This document shows, piece by piece, positions 44,916 through 56,071 of a stretch of 64,000 bases of DNA (position 1 is the first letter of the stretch; each line of letters starts with the position of its first letter). The stretch comes from Eriocheir sinensis. Taxonomy: Eukaryota > Arthropoda > Malacostraca > Decapoda > Varunidae. A program made the position numbers and the translations under genes. The stretch covers positions 672,001 to 736,000 of the forward strand of contig NW_026112165.1 of NCBI RefSeq assembly GCF_024679095.1, given 5' to 3'. The notes below the pieces were generated by a model. That model ran no database searches, had not been told where the DNA came from, and saw only the letters and a program-made list of their open reading frames with translations.

Positions 44916-46742
44916 TATATATAGATTTACATAGATTTACATAGATTTACATAGAAAATCAGACCACACAGACCCCATGGTCCAGACTTAGTGGTCTGTC
45001 CTTAAACCTAAGTGATTTTACATTAATCAGAAGACTCCAAAACGTTGCATTTCTACTCTAGTTGATATTAAGTTGAAGGAAGTGACGGTCGAGCTTATTT
45101 TTTGAAGGAGTCAATCGTGTTACACTGGACCACTGATGGTGGAAGCTTATTCCATTCTCGCACTACAACGTTGGTGAAGAAAAATTTGGTGCAGTCTGAA
45201 TTTACTTGTCTACATCTGAGTTTTACGCCATTGTTCCTCGTGCGCAAAGTGTCATCGATCATAAACAATGTTGATCTGTCTACATTCGTGAAACCATTAA
45301 GTATTTTAAAACATTCGATCAGTTTTCCTCGGAGGCGACGTTTCTCAAGAGAGAACCTGTTAAGGGTAGAAAGCCTTTCTTCGTAGGATTTGTTGCGCAA
45401 GGAAGGGATCATTTTCGTTGCCCGACGCTGAACACCTTCTAATTTAGCAATATCCTTTGCATGGTGGGGAGACCAAAACTGTACCGCATATTCCAAGTGG
45501 GGTCTGACTAAACTGTTGTAGAGCGGGAGTATTACATCTTTATTCTTGAATACAAAGTTTCTTTTAATGAAGCCCAACATTCTGTTCGCTTTATTTGCTG
45601 CATCGATGCATTGCTGTGAGAATTTGAGGTTTGACGCGATTTTAATCCCCAGGTCCTTAACGCACTGAACACTTGTGAGTTTAACGCCGAGTATTTCGTA
45701 ATCGAACTTCTTATTTTTTGTTCCAACTTGAAGGACCTGGCACTTGTCTACGTTAAAGGGCATCTCCCATCTATCCGACCAAGCTGAAATTTTGTGCAAA
45801 TCCTCTTGGAGGCTTTGCCTGTCTTCGTCAGTCAGAACCGAGTTACCAATCTTTGTGTCGTCTGCAAATTTACTAATGCGGTTATTGAGTCCAACATCCA
45901 CGTCGTTGATGTAAATAATGAAGAGCACTGGGCCAAGAACCGAGCCCTGAGGGACGCCACTAGTGACAGGCGCCCACTCTGAGTTAAATCCGTCAATCAC
46001 TACTCTTTGTTGTCTGTTGCTCAACCAATTCGCGATCCATTGGTTTACTTGACCGTCAATACCTATTTGCTTTAATTTGTAAAGTAATTTATGATGCGGG
46101 ACTTTATCAAACGCTTTCTGGAAATCAAGATAGACTACGTCCAGTGATTTGGTTACGTCATAAACAGTGAAGAGGTCGTTATAAAAGGTTAATAGGTTTG
46201 ATAGGCAGGATCTTTTGTTTCGGAAGCCATGTTGTGAGTCCCCAATCAATGAGTGGCTTTCAAGGTAACTCACAATTTTGTCTCTAATTATGCCCTCAAG
46301 TAGCTTACCTACAACCGAAGTTAGACTAATGGGCCTGTAATTACCTGGTACTTTTTTGTCTCCTTTCTTAAAAATCGGTGTCACGTTAGCCTTTTTCCAA
46401 TCTGAAGGGACGATGCCTTGTCGCAAGGACATATTGAATACGGTTGTGAGGGAGGAGAGTATTTCGCTCTTTGTTTCTTTCAGCAGAGTTGGATATACTT
46501 TGTCAGGTCCGGGACTTTTATTTGTTTTAAGTGATTTGAGGGCTGTAAGGACTTCATCGGGTTTTATTTCAAAGTTAGACAATGCATGCTCGATTTACAT
46601 TAGTACTGGTGTTGGTGGTGGTGGCGGGAGGACTGTTATTATTAAACACCGAGGAAAAGTAATTGTTTAATAGGTTTGCAACGTGTTGGCTGTCAGTCAC
46701 TAGTGCACCGTCGCTGTTTGTTAAAGGTCCAATTCCACTTCT
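44916..46742 (-). mobile_element. CR1-like LINE (CR1-D), 5'-truncated
   Basis: RT plus 3' UTR. The sense strand ends with a double hairpin (inner GACC-CCAT-GGTC at 44971-44982, outer AGACCAC/GTGGTCT at 44961-44997) and a decamer tail (ATGTAAATCT)n at 44916-44955. The 5' truncation falls at a GATA repeat near 46742. Confidence 0.87.
45095..46735 (-). pseudogene. CR1-D reverse transcriptase, 495-codon open stretch
   Basis: The frame 46582-45095 is uninterrupted: [97 protein letters not shown], intact SKFADDTKIGNS, DKCQVLQVGTK and the C-terminus VVREWNKLPPSV. Upstream sequence (SGIGPLTNSDGALVTDSQHV..., 46735-46585) belongs to the same protein but is one frame off, with a shift near 46577. All RT active-site residues are kept; the endonuclease is absent, so the copy is dead on arrival. 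Confidence 0.88.
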
Positions 46743-46880
46743 GATAGATAAGTAGACAGAGATAGCGTGAAATATATAAATAGATAGATAGATAGATAGA
46801 CATAAGATACAGATAGATATAGAGATAGATAATAAATAAATAGATATAGACAGATAGATATAAGAGTGTGTATGTTTGTT
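46743..46880. repeat. GATA-type microsatellite
   Basis: Interrupted TAGATAGATAGA tract; a G run at 46909-46922 follows. Confidence 0.85.
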
Positions 46881-47190
46881 GGTTTGTTAGTATCTGTGTA
46901 TGTGTGTTGGGGGGGGCGGGGGTAGGAATTTTCCCGGCATCATTAGTATAATTATATTCATCAAAGCGCCTCATAAACAATATTTATTTATACTACTTTA
47001 ACTCGTTAAAAAAATTATAGGTATTTTTTCATCGGGTTTCCATTATTCAAAGTTTCCCCCCAAAACAATTCTGGATTAATTTATTAGTACGTGCTCATTA
47101 GCCTTTATTTTTCGACCTGTTCTGCCTTGTGTTGCTAGCTGTGGCCTTCTGTCTGTTAGCGCCTCTGCTGTCGTCTATAAGAAGACATTT
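46881..47190. other. Unassigned sequence
   Basis: No supported gene. Confidence 0.45.
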
Positions 47191-47670
47191 GGGTCTGAAT
47201 TCTCAGACGCTTTCGGCTCTCACAGCGTCTAATTCTCAAGGCCACAAAGGAGATTAGTCGGGTTCTCATGTATGTGTTTCTTATTCATCGTGCAGAAGCC
47301 TTGTCCATCTATCATTAGGCTCGCTGAACTACCCATGGAAATACTAACACTGTCTCAATCAAAGCCTTATCAAATGTGGATGTGTAAGCCAAGAAAGGTT
47401 TTAGAATGTGTCTTTTCCACGTTCATGGTCAAACTGTCATTAGGATCGTAAAACTAAACATGGAAATACTAACACAACCTATATCAAAGCCTTATTAAGT
47501 GTGGGTGCCCTGAAAGGTTTGATAATGTGTCATTTTCACACTCATGGCGCAGAGGCCTTGTCAAACTATCACTAAGCTCATAAAATTAACCATGGAAATA
47601 CCAACACAGACTCTACCAAAGCCTTATCAAGTGTGGGTGTGTAGGCCCTGAAAGGTTTGAGAACACGGCC
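47191..47670 (-). mobile_element. MITE-1 variant with triplicated internal segment
   Basis: GGGTCTGAATTCTCAGACGC start, ...AAAGGTTTGAGAACACGGCC end. The segment with CAGAAGCCTTGTC(A)AACTATC, CCATGGAAATACTAACACA and AAAGCCTTATCAA(G)TGTGG occurs three times (about 47293, 47424, 47552). This is the subfamily found at 4398-5247. Confidence 0.78.
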
Positions 47671-48542
<872 letters not shown>

Positions 48543-48763
48543 GGAACGTGGCAATATTTCAAAGGGATGGAATGAAGTGGATTGTGATGATTCGTCTTTT
48601 AAGAATCAGTAACAAGAGTGCTCCTTTTTTTTCCTTCATGAACATTTTCTTTTTTCATTTTATTGTTAACTCATGATGGAGTCAGTTATATAGATTTTCA
48701 AGTTCTGTGTTGTAGATTTTCCCTAGTCTTCCTTCCTTGTTAACTTAGGATCTAGTAGTCAGT

Positions 48764-48935
48764 GTTACAGTTTATACACGGTTACTTTACATACGGTCTT
48801 CTTCCTCAGCATGTCACTGAACCGTTGTGGAATGCAGTCGTTGTAGTCTTAGATAGTCGTAGTTTATACACGATTATTTTATATACGGTCCTCTTCCTCT
48901 GCATGTGACAGTGGACCGTTATGGGCAGCAGTTTT
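48764..48935. repeat. Direct duplication, about 100 bp
   Basis: AGTTTATACACGGTTACTTT and ATACGGTCTTCTTCCTCAGC recur as AGTTTATACACGATTATTTT and ATACGGTCCTCTTCCTCTGC, followed by CATGT.AC.G..CCGTTRTGG in both. Confidence 0.7.
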
Positions 48936-49284
48936 GGGAGGCGGTGGCTGAATCGACAGAGTAACAGCACCGCGTTCAGGAGGACGCGAGTTCAATCCCC
49001 GCCCGGTGCCACCAAGCTGGGATTTTTCAGCCGCCGCCGAGTGGCTTAAAACTACCCACATGCTGTCCAGAAGACCACCTATCAACCCGGACTCTAGATT
49101 CTAGGATTAAAGATGAGCTCCGGGAGGGCAGCATGAGCCAATGCAAGATGGCGCCACTATAAACACTCGCCTGCGCCAGAACGGGCTGGGCCGACCATCA
49201 GGACCCACCGGGAAGAATCCTTGGGCCGACCATCAGGCCCCACCGGAAGAAGCCTACCGGCGCTATAGGCCGCGAAAAAAAAAA
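48936..49284 (+). mobile_element. tRNA-derived SINE (SINE-1), well-preserved copy
   Basis: The head begins GGGAGGCGGTGGCTGAATCG and contains an A box (TGGCTGAATCG, 48945-48955) and a B box (GTTCAATCC, 48990-48998). It runs through GGTGCCACCA, as in a class II (Ser/Leu-like) tRNA ending in CCA. The tRNA-unrelated body (CCACATGCTGTCC, TATCAACCCGGACTCTAGAT, CAAGATGGCGCCACTATAAA) and poly-A (49275-49284) follow. A GGGCCGACCATCAGG...CC segment is present twice near its end. Length about 349 bp. Confidence 0.88.
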
Positions 49285-49341
49285 TTCGTTGTAGGATAAT
49301 ATAGGGCTCGATATTGCCTAAGACACATTAGCAGAGTATCG

Positions 49342-51189
49342 ATGGTGGAGAGTCCCTCCACTGAGACTGTGCCCTCTCCAGACGACCCTCCTGCTTCACG
49401 GGAGGACGTGTTACCTGCCTCACAGGTTGACTCCCAGCCTGCCTCACAGGATAACCCCCAGCCTGCCTCACAGGCTAACCCCCAGCCTGCCTCACAGGCT
49501 AACCCTCAGCCTGCCTCACAGGCTAACCCCCGGCCTGCCTCACAGAACAACCGCCAGCCTGCCTCACAGGCTGACCCCCAGCCTGCCTCACAGGCTAACC
49601 CCCAGCCTGCTTCACAGGCTAACTCCCAGCCTGCCTCACAGGACAACTTCCAGCCTGCCCCACTTAACGCTTCTCTTCCTGCTTCACAGGATGTCGGGTT
49701 CCAACCTGTAAGGAATGGAGCCAAACCGAAGCAGGCAACCAAGGATTTACTGACCCCCACTACCTTCAATAGGTTCCAGGTGCTGGCAGACACCATGGAG
49801 GATGAGTTCGAGACTCGCCTAGTTGGGAACTCCATGGTGCGTGGCCAGCTGGTTGAGTTCTGTGGTCGTTCATCAAACGGCCGCAGAAAACGTTACTGCT
49901 ATCCAGGTACCAGACTGGACGACATCACTGCAGCGTGCGATGATGTCACGAGAAATGCCGACCGAAACACCCTCTTTGTCATTCACGCGGGGACGAATGA
50001 CGGAAAGACAACCCTGTCTGAGGAACTGCTTGAGAAATACCGCCGCATGATCAAGCAGTATAAACGTAAAACGGATGCCAGTAACATCATAATCTCAGGA
50101 ATCCTCCCGAGGGTCGGTGCCGAATCTAACTTTTACAGTAAGGCCTTCAGCACAAACAACAGACTTCAGTCCCTTTGCTCACAAGAAAACGTCCAGTTCG
50201 CTAACTTGTGGAACAATTTTTACTACGATTCAGACTTGTTCCTTCCTGATGGCATTCACTTAAACCCTGTTGGAGCAGCCGTTTCGGGAGGCTGCTCTGT
50301 GACCAAGTGGCTCTTCGAAAGCCAAAAACGCGGAGGCGAGAACACCAGCAGCTCCACCGTAAGGGTGCACTCAACCCGCAAAACTCCTGACTCGAATCAC
50401 ATTAAAGCTTGCTATGTAAACGCTCGTAGCCTACGTAACAAATTTGAAGACTTAGAAGTCCTCGCAGCTACAAATCATTATCACATCATCGGAGTCACAG
50501 AATCTTGGATAGACACTTCAAATAGAGATTTCATTGCGGAATATAGATTACCGGGTTATACCATCTTTAGTCATGAAAGAGAGAACAGACAGGGTGGAGG
50601 CGTCATCTTTTATATCCACCACTCTCTCCATCCATTATCCGTGAAAATGGATATTATAACCAATGTAGACACGGTCTTCATTGAAATTAAAAATAAATCT
50701 CGTAAAATAGTAATTGGACTTATCTACAGACCGCCAAGGCAGACTCTTGATATCGACCACGCATTAAGTGAATTATTATTAGAAACAAGTAGCAGTTGCG
50801 AGGCAGTAATTGTTGGGGACTTTAACTTGCCAGTGAAAAGATGGGGTGAACCGTTGAACTGTCATACAGGGCTCGACCTGTACACAAATTTACTAGAAAG
50901 TGATTTACATCAGCACGTTCAAGAACCGACTCGGGAAAATAATATACTTGACCTTATATTTTCAACGACAGCTGATCTAGTTAACGAAGTAAATGTTGGT
51001 CCAATTTTTAGTTCTAGCGATCACCGAACAATCACATTCAGCATCAATATGAAAGAAAGTAAAGTAACTCCTAGTAAAGAAAAGGTGCCTGATTATCAGA
51101 GAGCGAATTTCGTAAGACTCCGATCAATTCTAAATAATTCTGACTGGACTGAAATCACGGCGGAAACAGATATTGATAAATCTTGGTAG
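49342..51189 (+). CDS. CR1-E ORF, part 1: repeat region, SGNH esterase-like domain, AP endonuclease
   Basis: 615 codons to an in-frame TAG at 51187-51189. Residues 29-100 are about nine QPASQANP-like octapeptides (24-nt repeats). Residues 157-325 are SGNH-like: LVGNSMVRG (block I with N for D), VIHAGTNDG (block III), LPDGIHLNPVG (block V, D303 and H306). Residues 355-610 are the endonuclease: YVNARSLRNKF, GVTESWI, RQGGGVIFYIHH, GLIYRPPRQT, AVIVGDFNLPVKRWG, NNILDLIF, SSSDHRTITF. The ATG at 49342 opens the frame just after the leader. The esterase in CR1-type ORFs is known; its one-frame fusion to endonuclease and RT is what the sequence shows here. Confidence 0.88.
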   Translation: MVESPSTETVPSPDDPPASREDVLPASQVDSQPASQDNPQPASQANPQPASQANPQPASQANPRPASQNNRQPASQADPQPASQANPQPASQANSQPASQDNFQPAPLNASLPASQDVGFQPVRNGAKPKQATKDLLTPTTFNRFQVLADTMEDEFETRLVGNSMVRGQLVEFCGRSSNGRRKRYCYPGTRLDDITAACDDVTRNADRNTLFVIHAGTNDGKTTLSEELLEKYRRMIKQYKRKTDASNIIISGILPRVGAESNFYSKAFSTNNRLQSLCSQENVQFANLWNNFYYDSDLFLPDGIHLNPVGAAVSGGCSVTKWLFESQKRGGENTSSSTVRVHSTRKTPDSNHIKACYVNARSLRNKFEDLEVLAATNHYHIIGVTESWIDTSNRDFIAEYRLPGYTIFSHERENRQGGGVIFYIHHSLHPLSVKMDIITNVDTVFIEIKNKSRKIVIGLIYRPPRQTLDIDHALSELLLETSSSCEAVIVGDFNLPVKRWGEPLNCHTGLDLYTNLLESDLHQHVQEPTRENNILDLIFSTTADLVNEVNVGPIFSSSDHRTITFSINMKESKVTPSKEKVPDYQRANFVRLRSILNNSDWTEITAETDIDKSW

Positions 51190-53199
51190 GCCTTCACCAC
51201 AATATTGAACAATGCCATAAGCATATGCGTACCCTATCGTAACAGACGTTCAGCTTCTAAGAAGAAACCCAAGTGGTGGAATAACGAAATTCAAAATAGC
51301 CTATCTCCTAAAAAACGCGTATACAGTAGGTACATATCATCTCAGAGCGAGGCTGACAAACTAGAGTTTGACAGAATTCGCCACGAAACCAAGAAATTAA
51401 TAAAACGAAGCAAGAAAAATCTTGAAGAATATATAGCGGAAACAAGTAAATCTAATCCTAAAGAATGTTTTAGCTATGTAAATAATAAAAAGTCACTCAC
51501 TTGTGGTATCGGACCGCTCTCTAATGAAAATGGTAACCACATGAACGATGAAAATGAAATGGCTACAATCCTAAATAACTTTTTCGCATCCGTATTTACC
51601 GACGCAGATTGTTTATCACCTCAACCGCCGGAGGTTAGAAGGACCGAAAAGATGTTAAGTGGCGTGCTCATCGTAGAAAGTGACATTTTACGCACAATTG
51701 AAAAGATTAAAGTAAGCAAAGCTCCTGGTCCAGACAAAATTACCCCTAGGGTCTTAAAAGAAATCAAACATCAAATTTGTAAACCGCTCTCAATCATATT
51801 CAATAAATCTTTAACAGCTGGAAAAGTTCCGTCGGATTGGAACCTTGCAAATGTCACACCAATTTTCAAAAAGGGGGACAAGTCTCATCCAGGAAACTAT
51901 CGACCAATTAGCCTGACATCTATTGTTTGTAAGTTAATGGAGACTATCATTCGCGACAATATGGTGAAATTCTTCGAAGAAAATAATATAATAAATAATT
52001 CGCAACATAGCTTCCGTAGTAAACGTTCGTGTTTGACTAACTTACTTGATTTTTTTCACTATATTTTTGAGGTGTTCGATGAAAGCAGATCAGTAGATAT
52101 CATATATCTGGATTTTCAAAAGGCATTTGATAAGGTCCCCCACCAACGATTGCTCAGCAAACTACTGGCGCACAGTATCTCGGGTAAAATTCACAATTGG
52201 CTTGCGGACTGGCTCTCTGAGCGGAAACATAGAGTAGTTCTAAACGGTGTTACATCTAACTGGCTCGATGTCAAAAGCGGCGTACCTCAAGGATCAGTGC
52301 TTGGCCCCATGCTCTTCTTAATTTATGTTAATGATATCGATGATGGGCTCACTTGCAAAGTATCAAAATTTGCTGATGACACAAAAATTGCTAGTAAAGT
52401 AACTGCGATACTCGACGAAGAAGCTTTACAATCAGATCTAGATCGACTTGCACGTTGGGCCAATCAATGGCAAATGAAATTTAACGTTGAGAAATGTAAA
52501 GTGTTGCACATCGGAAAAAATAACAATCGCGTTCGGTACGTAATGAATGGCCAACAACTTTCTGCAGTAAGTAAAGAAAAGGATCTTGGAATCACTATAT
52601 CAAGCGATTTAAAGCCCGGTCAGCATTGTTCAGAGGTAGTTAAAACTGCAAACAAATTGGTTGGCCTCATCGGACGAGTCTTTAATAATAAATCGGAAAA
52701 TGTAATATTAAAACTGTATAAGTCGTTGGTTCGACCCCGTCTAGAGTACTGTGTACAGTTTTGGTCTCCCTACTACAGAAAAGACATAGAAAAGTTGGAA
52801 CGGGTCCAACGAAGAGTAACAAAGATGATTCCTAGGTTGAGAAATTTGTCATATGAACAAAGGCTTAAAGAAGTAAATTTATTCAGCCTATCAAAACGAA
52901 GAATGCGAGGCGATCTAATAGAAGTGTTTAAAATGTTCAAAGGATTCAGTGATATTAATGCGGAAGATTACTTTACAATTGATCGATCAAATAGAACAAG
53001 AAGAAATCACAATTTGAAGATAAGTGTTAAAAGATTCTCGTCGCACGAAGCTAAACACTTCTTCTTCAATCGAGTTGTTAATGTTTGGAACTCTCTACCT
53101 TGTGATGTCGTTGATAGTACAACAGTTACGGCCTTCAAGAATAGATTAGACAAGTGTTTTGAATCCAACCAGCAACTAAGATATTACTCATTGTCGTAA
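51190..53199 (+). CDS. CR1-E ORF, part 2: reverse transcriptase
   Basis: Same frame as part 1, directly after the [79 protein letters not shown] (HGFR is usual, so G to S), YLDFQKAFDKVPHQRL, VKSGVPQGSVLGPMLFLIYV, SKFADDTKIAS with the catalytic pair at about 52372-52380, EKCKVLHIGKN, LEYCVQFWSPYYRKD and VVNVWNSLPCDV. TAA at 53197-53199. No other stop or frameshift, so this is the best-preserved RT in the window. A single point mutation or readthrough could join the parts. Confidence 0.9.
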   Translation, partial: AFTTILNNAISICVPYRNRRSASKKKPKWWNNEIQNSLSPKKRVYSRYISSQSEADKLEFDRIRHETKKLIKRSKKNLEEYIAETSKSNPKECFSYVNNKKSLTCGIGPLSNENGNHMNDENEMATILNNFFASVFTDADCLSPQPPEVRRTEKMLSGVLIVESDILRTIEKIKVSKAPGPDKITPRVLKEIKHQICKPLSIIFNKSLTAGKVPSDWNLANVTPIFKKGDKSHPGNYRPISLTSIVCKLMETIIRDNMVKFFEENNIINNSQHSFRSKRSCLTNLLDFFHYIFEVFDESRSVDIIYLDFQKAFDKVPHQRLLSKLLAHSISGKIHNWLADWLSERKHRVVLNGVTSNWLDVKSGVPQGSVLGPMLFLIYVNDIDDGLTCKVSKFADDTKIASKVTAILDEEALQSDLDRLARWANQWQMKFNVEKCKVLHIGKNNNRVRYVMNGQQLSAVSKEKDLGITISSDLKPGQHCSEVVKTANKLVGLIGRVFNNKSENVILKLYKSLVRPRLEYCVQFWSPYYRKDIEKLERVQRRVTKMIPRLRNLSYEQRLKEVNLFSLSKRRMRGDLIEVFKMFKGFSDINAEDYFTIDRSNRTRRNHNLKISVKRFSSHEAKHFFFNRVVNVWNSLPCDVVDSTTVTAFKNRLDKCFESNQQLRYYSLS

Positions 53200-53519
53200 C
53201 AACGTTAAGTTCTTTCGAATACTGGTGTCCTTGTCCGCTTTTATCGCCCGGTTAGTGGTAGCAGTAATGGTAGTTCTTTCCTCTTTCCTACATAAATTCC
53301 ATGCAGTTTTTCCATGCTGCATGGTTCTTTTTCCTTTCCTGCCAGCTTTGGCTGGAGGGATGGGGGAGTGGGGAGGAGCCTTCGCCTTTGCTGTCCTTCA
53401 TCTTCCACCTTTGATTAGATAGTTAGTGTAGCTTGTCACAAACAACCTCGTAAGGACCAGCAGGTCTGCTGTTGTTTGTTCTTCCTTTGTGTTCCTTTGT
53501 GTTAGCGAGCGAGTGGGTT

Positions 53520-54075
53520 AACAGCTGAGGCTCGCCGGTCCCCCCTGCCTACTGTCCTATCCCCGCTGCCTTCCCCTAACTTTCCTGCCCTTGCTTGTCC
53601 TGGTGCTCTTGCCTTCCCTATTTTCCTGCCCCCCCCCCCACTCCTCGTGCAGCCGAATCATCAACTAAGGTCCACCAGCCTGTCCATCCTACTGACTTGT
53701 ATCCGCTTACTATCCCTAGCCTTTCTATCCCTAACTGGCTCTATTCCTTCCCTTCCCTGCTTCACGCCGCCCCTCGTACAACCAAATCCCAGCCTACTGT
53801 CCTATCTCTCCGCTTCCTATCCCTATGTGTTCCTTTCCTGTAGCTATTCCTTCCCCTCCTTCCCTTCCCTGCCTTCCGCCGCCCCACGTCCAGGGGAATC
53901 ATTTGTCTCCAGACTGTTATTGCCGCGGATAATTGTCGCGGGGGTAACCACTCCGCCCACGTTTTTCACCGGGGCGAGGGCGCGTCTGTTCCACTCTTCA
54001 CAAAGAAACAATTTTAATTAAGTTTGCTTTGACTGGATTCGCTTAGTTATGAAACGTGTGGCGTGATGTGCTACT

Positions 54076-54078
<3 letters not shown>
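53520..54078. other. Pyrimidine-rich unassigned sequence
   Basis: CCCTTCCC-type composition with weak internal repetition (CCTACTGTCCTATC near 53549 and 53793). Overlapping open frames are composition artefacts. Confidence 0.5.

Positions 54079-54131
<53 letters not shown>
54079..54131. repeat. (TG)n microsatellite
   Basis: About 26 TG units. Confidence 0.95.
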
Positions 54132-54134
<3 letters not shown>

Positions 54135-54414
54135 ATCCATTAAAGTTCGCGGAATTCAGCCCCTTGATGAATAATATCCCGCCGTGCTCACTGTGATGCC
54201 GGCGGCTGTACTGACTCGCTTGTAATGACAGGAACAAAGAATAGATATCAAACAGTAGGTGTCCGCTTTGATCACGCTGAGTTTTACGCGTGTAAAAACC
54301 GTGGCTCAGAGGCTTTAGCGGCGCGGCACGTGGGCTGAAGAGGCGGAGGGAATAGGAAGAGTAGCAGGAGTTACTGAACCGTCACTCGCGCGAACTGTCT
54401 TGCTTAATAACTTA
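54132..54414. other. Unassigned sequence
   Basis: No supported feature. Confidence 0.4.
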
Positions 54415-54633
54415 GGCCCATACTCTTAAACATATCGGCGCAGGCACACATATTTGACACGGTTTTCCTAGGAGTTTTGGGCATTTCCTTGGGTAGCTTT
54501 AAAGCCCTGGTGGTAGTTTGGCCCTTCCTCTGTACCAAGAACCCTAAAAACACTCATTAGAACCTGATTTGTCTCCTTTTTGGCCTTTGGAAATTGTTGA
54601 TGTGAGGTGTGGAAGGGTCTGACAGTGCCGACC
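54415..54633 (+). mobile_element. MITE-1 copy (219 bp)
   Basis: CTTA-GGCCCATACTCTTAAACA at the left, GTCTGACAGTGCCGACC-TAAG at the right, so the inverted symmetry extends to the flanking CTTA/TAAG. The body has ACACGGTTTTCCTAGGAGTT, AAGCCCTGGTGGTAGTTTGG and TTGGCCTTTGGAAATTGTTG. Confidence 0.85.
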
Positions 54634-54987
54634 TAAGATTTCTCTGTACATGTAAGAAATTGGAGCATCAGGAAGAGGTCAGTATTTACACTTTCTTGCG
54701 TTTACTGGTGGAGTTTCTATTGCTTAATAACTTAGATCTCCTTCTGTATGTGATTGAAACAAGAGGATCAGGGCGAGGTTAATATTTGCAATTTGTACAT
54801 TTTTTAATCGTCATAAGCTTGGATAATAATTTTTAGTGATGACACCCACAAAAAAACAACCAATTCCTGCCTCTTCCATCTCATAGACTGATAGAAATAC
54901 ATAGAATAATAGGCTGATGGAAAGATAGATAAAAAGATTCAGATATCGACGTAATGTGCAGATAGATAAATATAGATAGATGGCTTA

Positions 54988-54988
<1 letters not shown>
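54634..54988. other. Unassigned sequence with a weak duplication
   Basis: GGAGCATCAGGAAGAGGTCAGTATTTACA (54661) resembles AGAGGATCAGGGCGAGGTTAATATTTGCA (54761). GATA-like repeats at 54880-54982. No gene. Confidence 0.45.
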
Positions 54989-55058
<70 letters not shown>

Positions 55059-55099
55059 ACCCCGTCTTCCCCCCCAGACATACACACATATTCACCCGC

Positions 55100-55150
<51 letters not shown>
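54989..55150. repeat. Two (AC)n blocks
   Basis: AC at 54989-55051 and 55103-55150, separated by 51 bases. Confidence 0.96.
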
Positions 55151-55153
<3 letters not shown>

Positions 55154-55354
55154 GAGTATTTGCTGAGTTACCGAATGATGTGAATAACCTTTAGATCTTA
55201 AACCTGAAAGACTTTCCTTCCATGACTTTCTGCACCATCACGTAAGCCTCTTAAGAACCTGCAGCCTCACCTTGACCCGAACTAAATCACCTCGCCTCTG
55301 CTTCCTTGTTCAGCCCCTAAGAACGATCGGGAAGACTTAGTGAATGCAATAGAG

Positions 55355-55430
55355 GTTTTGCAGCTGACGTCATTAGTGGGGGTGCGGGGGTCGCGCGGGC
55401 CTGCACGGCCATCTTGGTGGTCAGTTATCA
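55355..55430 (+). promoter_or_regulatory. Candidate GC-rich promoter with CRE and YY1-type motifs
   Basis: CTGACGTCATTAG (full CRE/ATF palindrome TGACGTCA at 55366-55373) is followed by a CpG-rich run GGGGTCGCGCGGGCC and GGCCATCTTGG (55408-55418), a YY1-type site, about 70 bases upstream of the ATG at 55486. The motifs are seen; promoter function is inferred. Confidence 0.45.
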
Positions 55431-55485
55431 AAGCAAACCTTGGTGGCGGCTGCAGAACCTGCAGCACAAGTACTCTGTGTTCGTC

Positions 55486-55593
55486 ATGGGATACGTATGC
55501 TGTGCGGTTGGATGTTCTAACCGACACGGGAGAGATGCTGTGTCATTTTATAGATTTCCAGCGAATCCAGTAGAGCGGGTGTGGGGTTCTTGA
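55486..55593 (+). CDS. Possible first exon encoding the start of a THAP-type zinc finger
   Basis: ATG at 55486 gives MGYVCCAVGCSNRHGR, then DAVSFYRFPANPVERVW, and a TGA at 55591-55593. The C-x4-C spacing with N-R, followed by S-F-x-R-F-P and a tryptophan about 10 residues later, is the N-terminal signature of THAP domains, DNA-binding fingers also found in P-element transposases. The rest of the domain is not in frame. Either splicing occurs within GCGG-GTGTGG (about 55580), with the next exon beyond view, or this is a decayed copy. Confidence 0.5.
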   Translation: MGYVCCAVGCSNRHGRDAVSFYRFPANPVERVWGS

Positions 55594-56071
55594 AAGGTCT
55601 GGACTTCTTGAGATCTCGAAAAAATTCGCAGCAAAAAAATATAAAATAAAGTATCTGAAAATTGAGTTCTCAGACTCACAGCCCCTTCTCGTCTTTATTA
55701 TTTGTCCCATAGGACAAACAAAGGCCAAATGAACCTGCTCTCAAGTTTATTTACAGCAACAAAGAAACTCGTTGGAAAATAAGGAATAAGCTAATTCCAG
55801 GCACACATCTACCTAGCTAACTATCTTAAAACATCCTTAGCAAAATATGTACTTAGCTGGAGATGGGCGAAGCCGAAACCACACCTGGTCTACCTCGTGG
55901 TCTGGAGTCTTGGAGTCTTCCTTCAGTCCTCTCTCGTTCCTCTCTGCAACACGCCGCCTCTCGACCTTCCAAATGCTTCCCTCGCCTTGCAGTACACAGT
56001 CACCCTGACTTGTGGATACTACAAAGGCAGGTAAACCACCACGACGGACACGTGGCACGGAAGGATGGTGA
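55594..56071. other. Unassigned sequence
   Basis: No continuation of the THAP domain recognised. Short antisense frames lack domains. Confidence 0.4.

Larger units (their letters stand above)
49285..53512 (+). mobile_element. CR1-like LINE (CR1-E), near intact
   Basis: It has a short leader, one long frame (49342-53199) broken by a single TAG, a 3' UTR with GGAGGAGCCTTCGCCTTTGC and hairpin GACC-AGCA-GGTC (53455-53466), and a decamer tail TTCCTTTGTGTTCCTTTGTG at about 53483-53502. CR1-C is the same family. The element's true 5' boundary is not visible; the SINE-1 lies just upstream. Confidence 0.9.

Noticed and set aside
48936..49014. A stand-alone tRNA gene
   Set aside because: The tRNA-like head continues into a conserved body and poly-A shared with another locus, which fits a SINE; the arms do not pair as well as in a functional tRNA.
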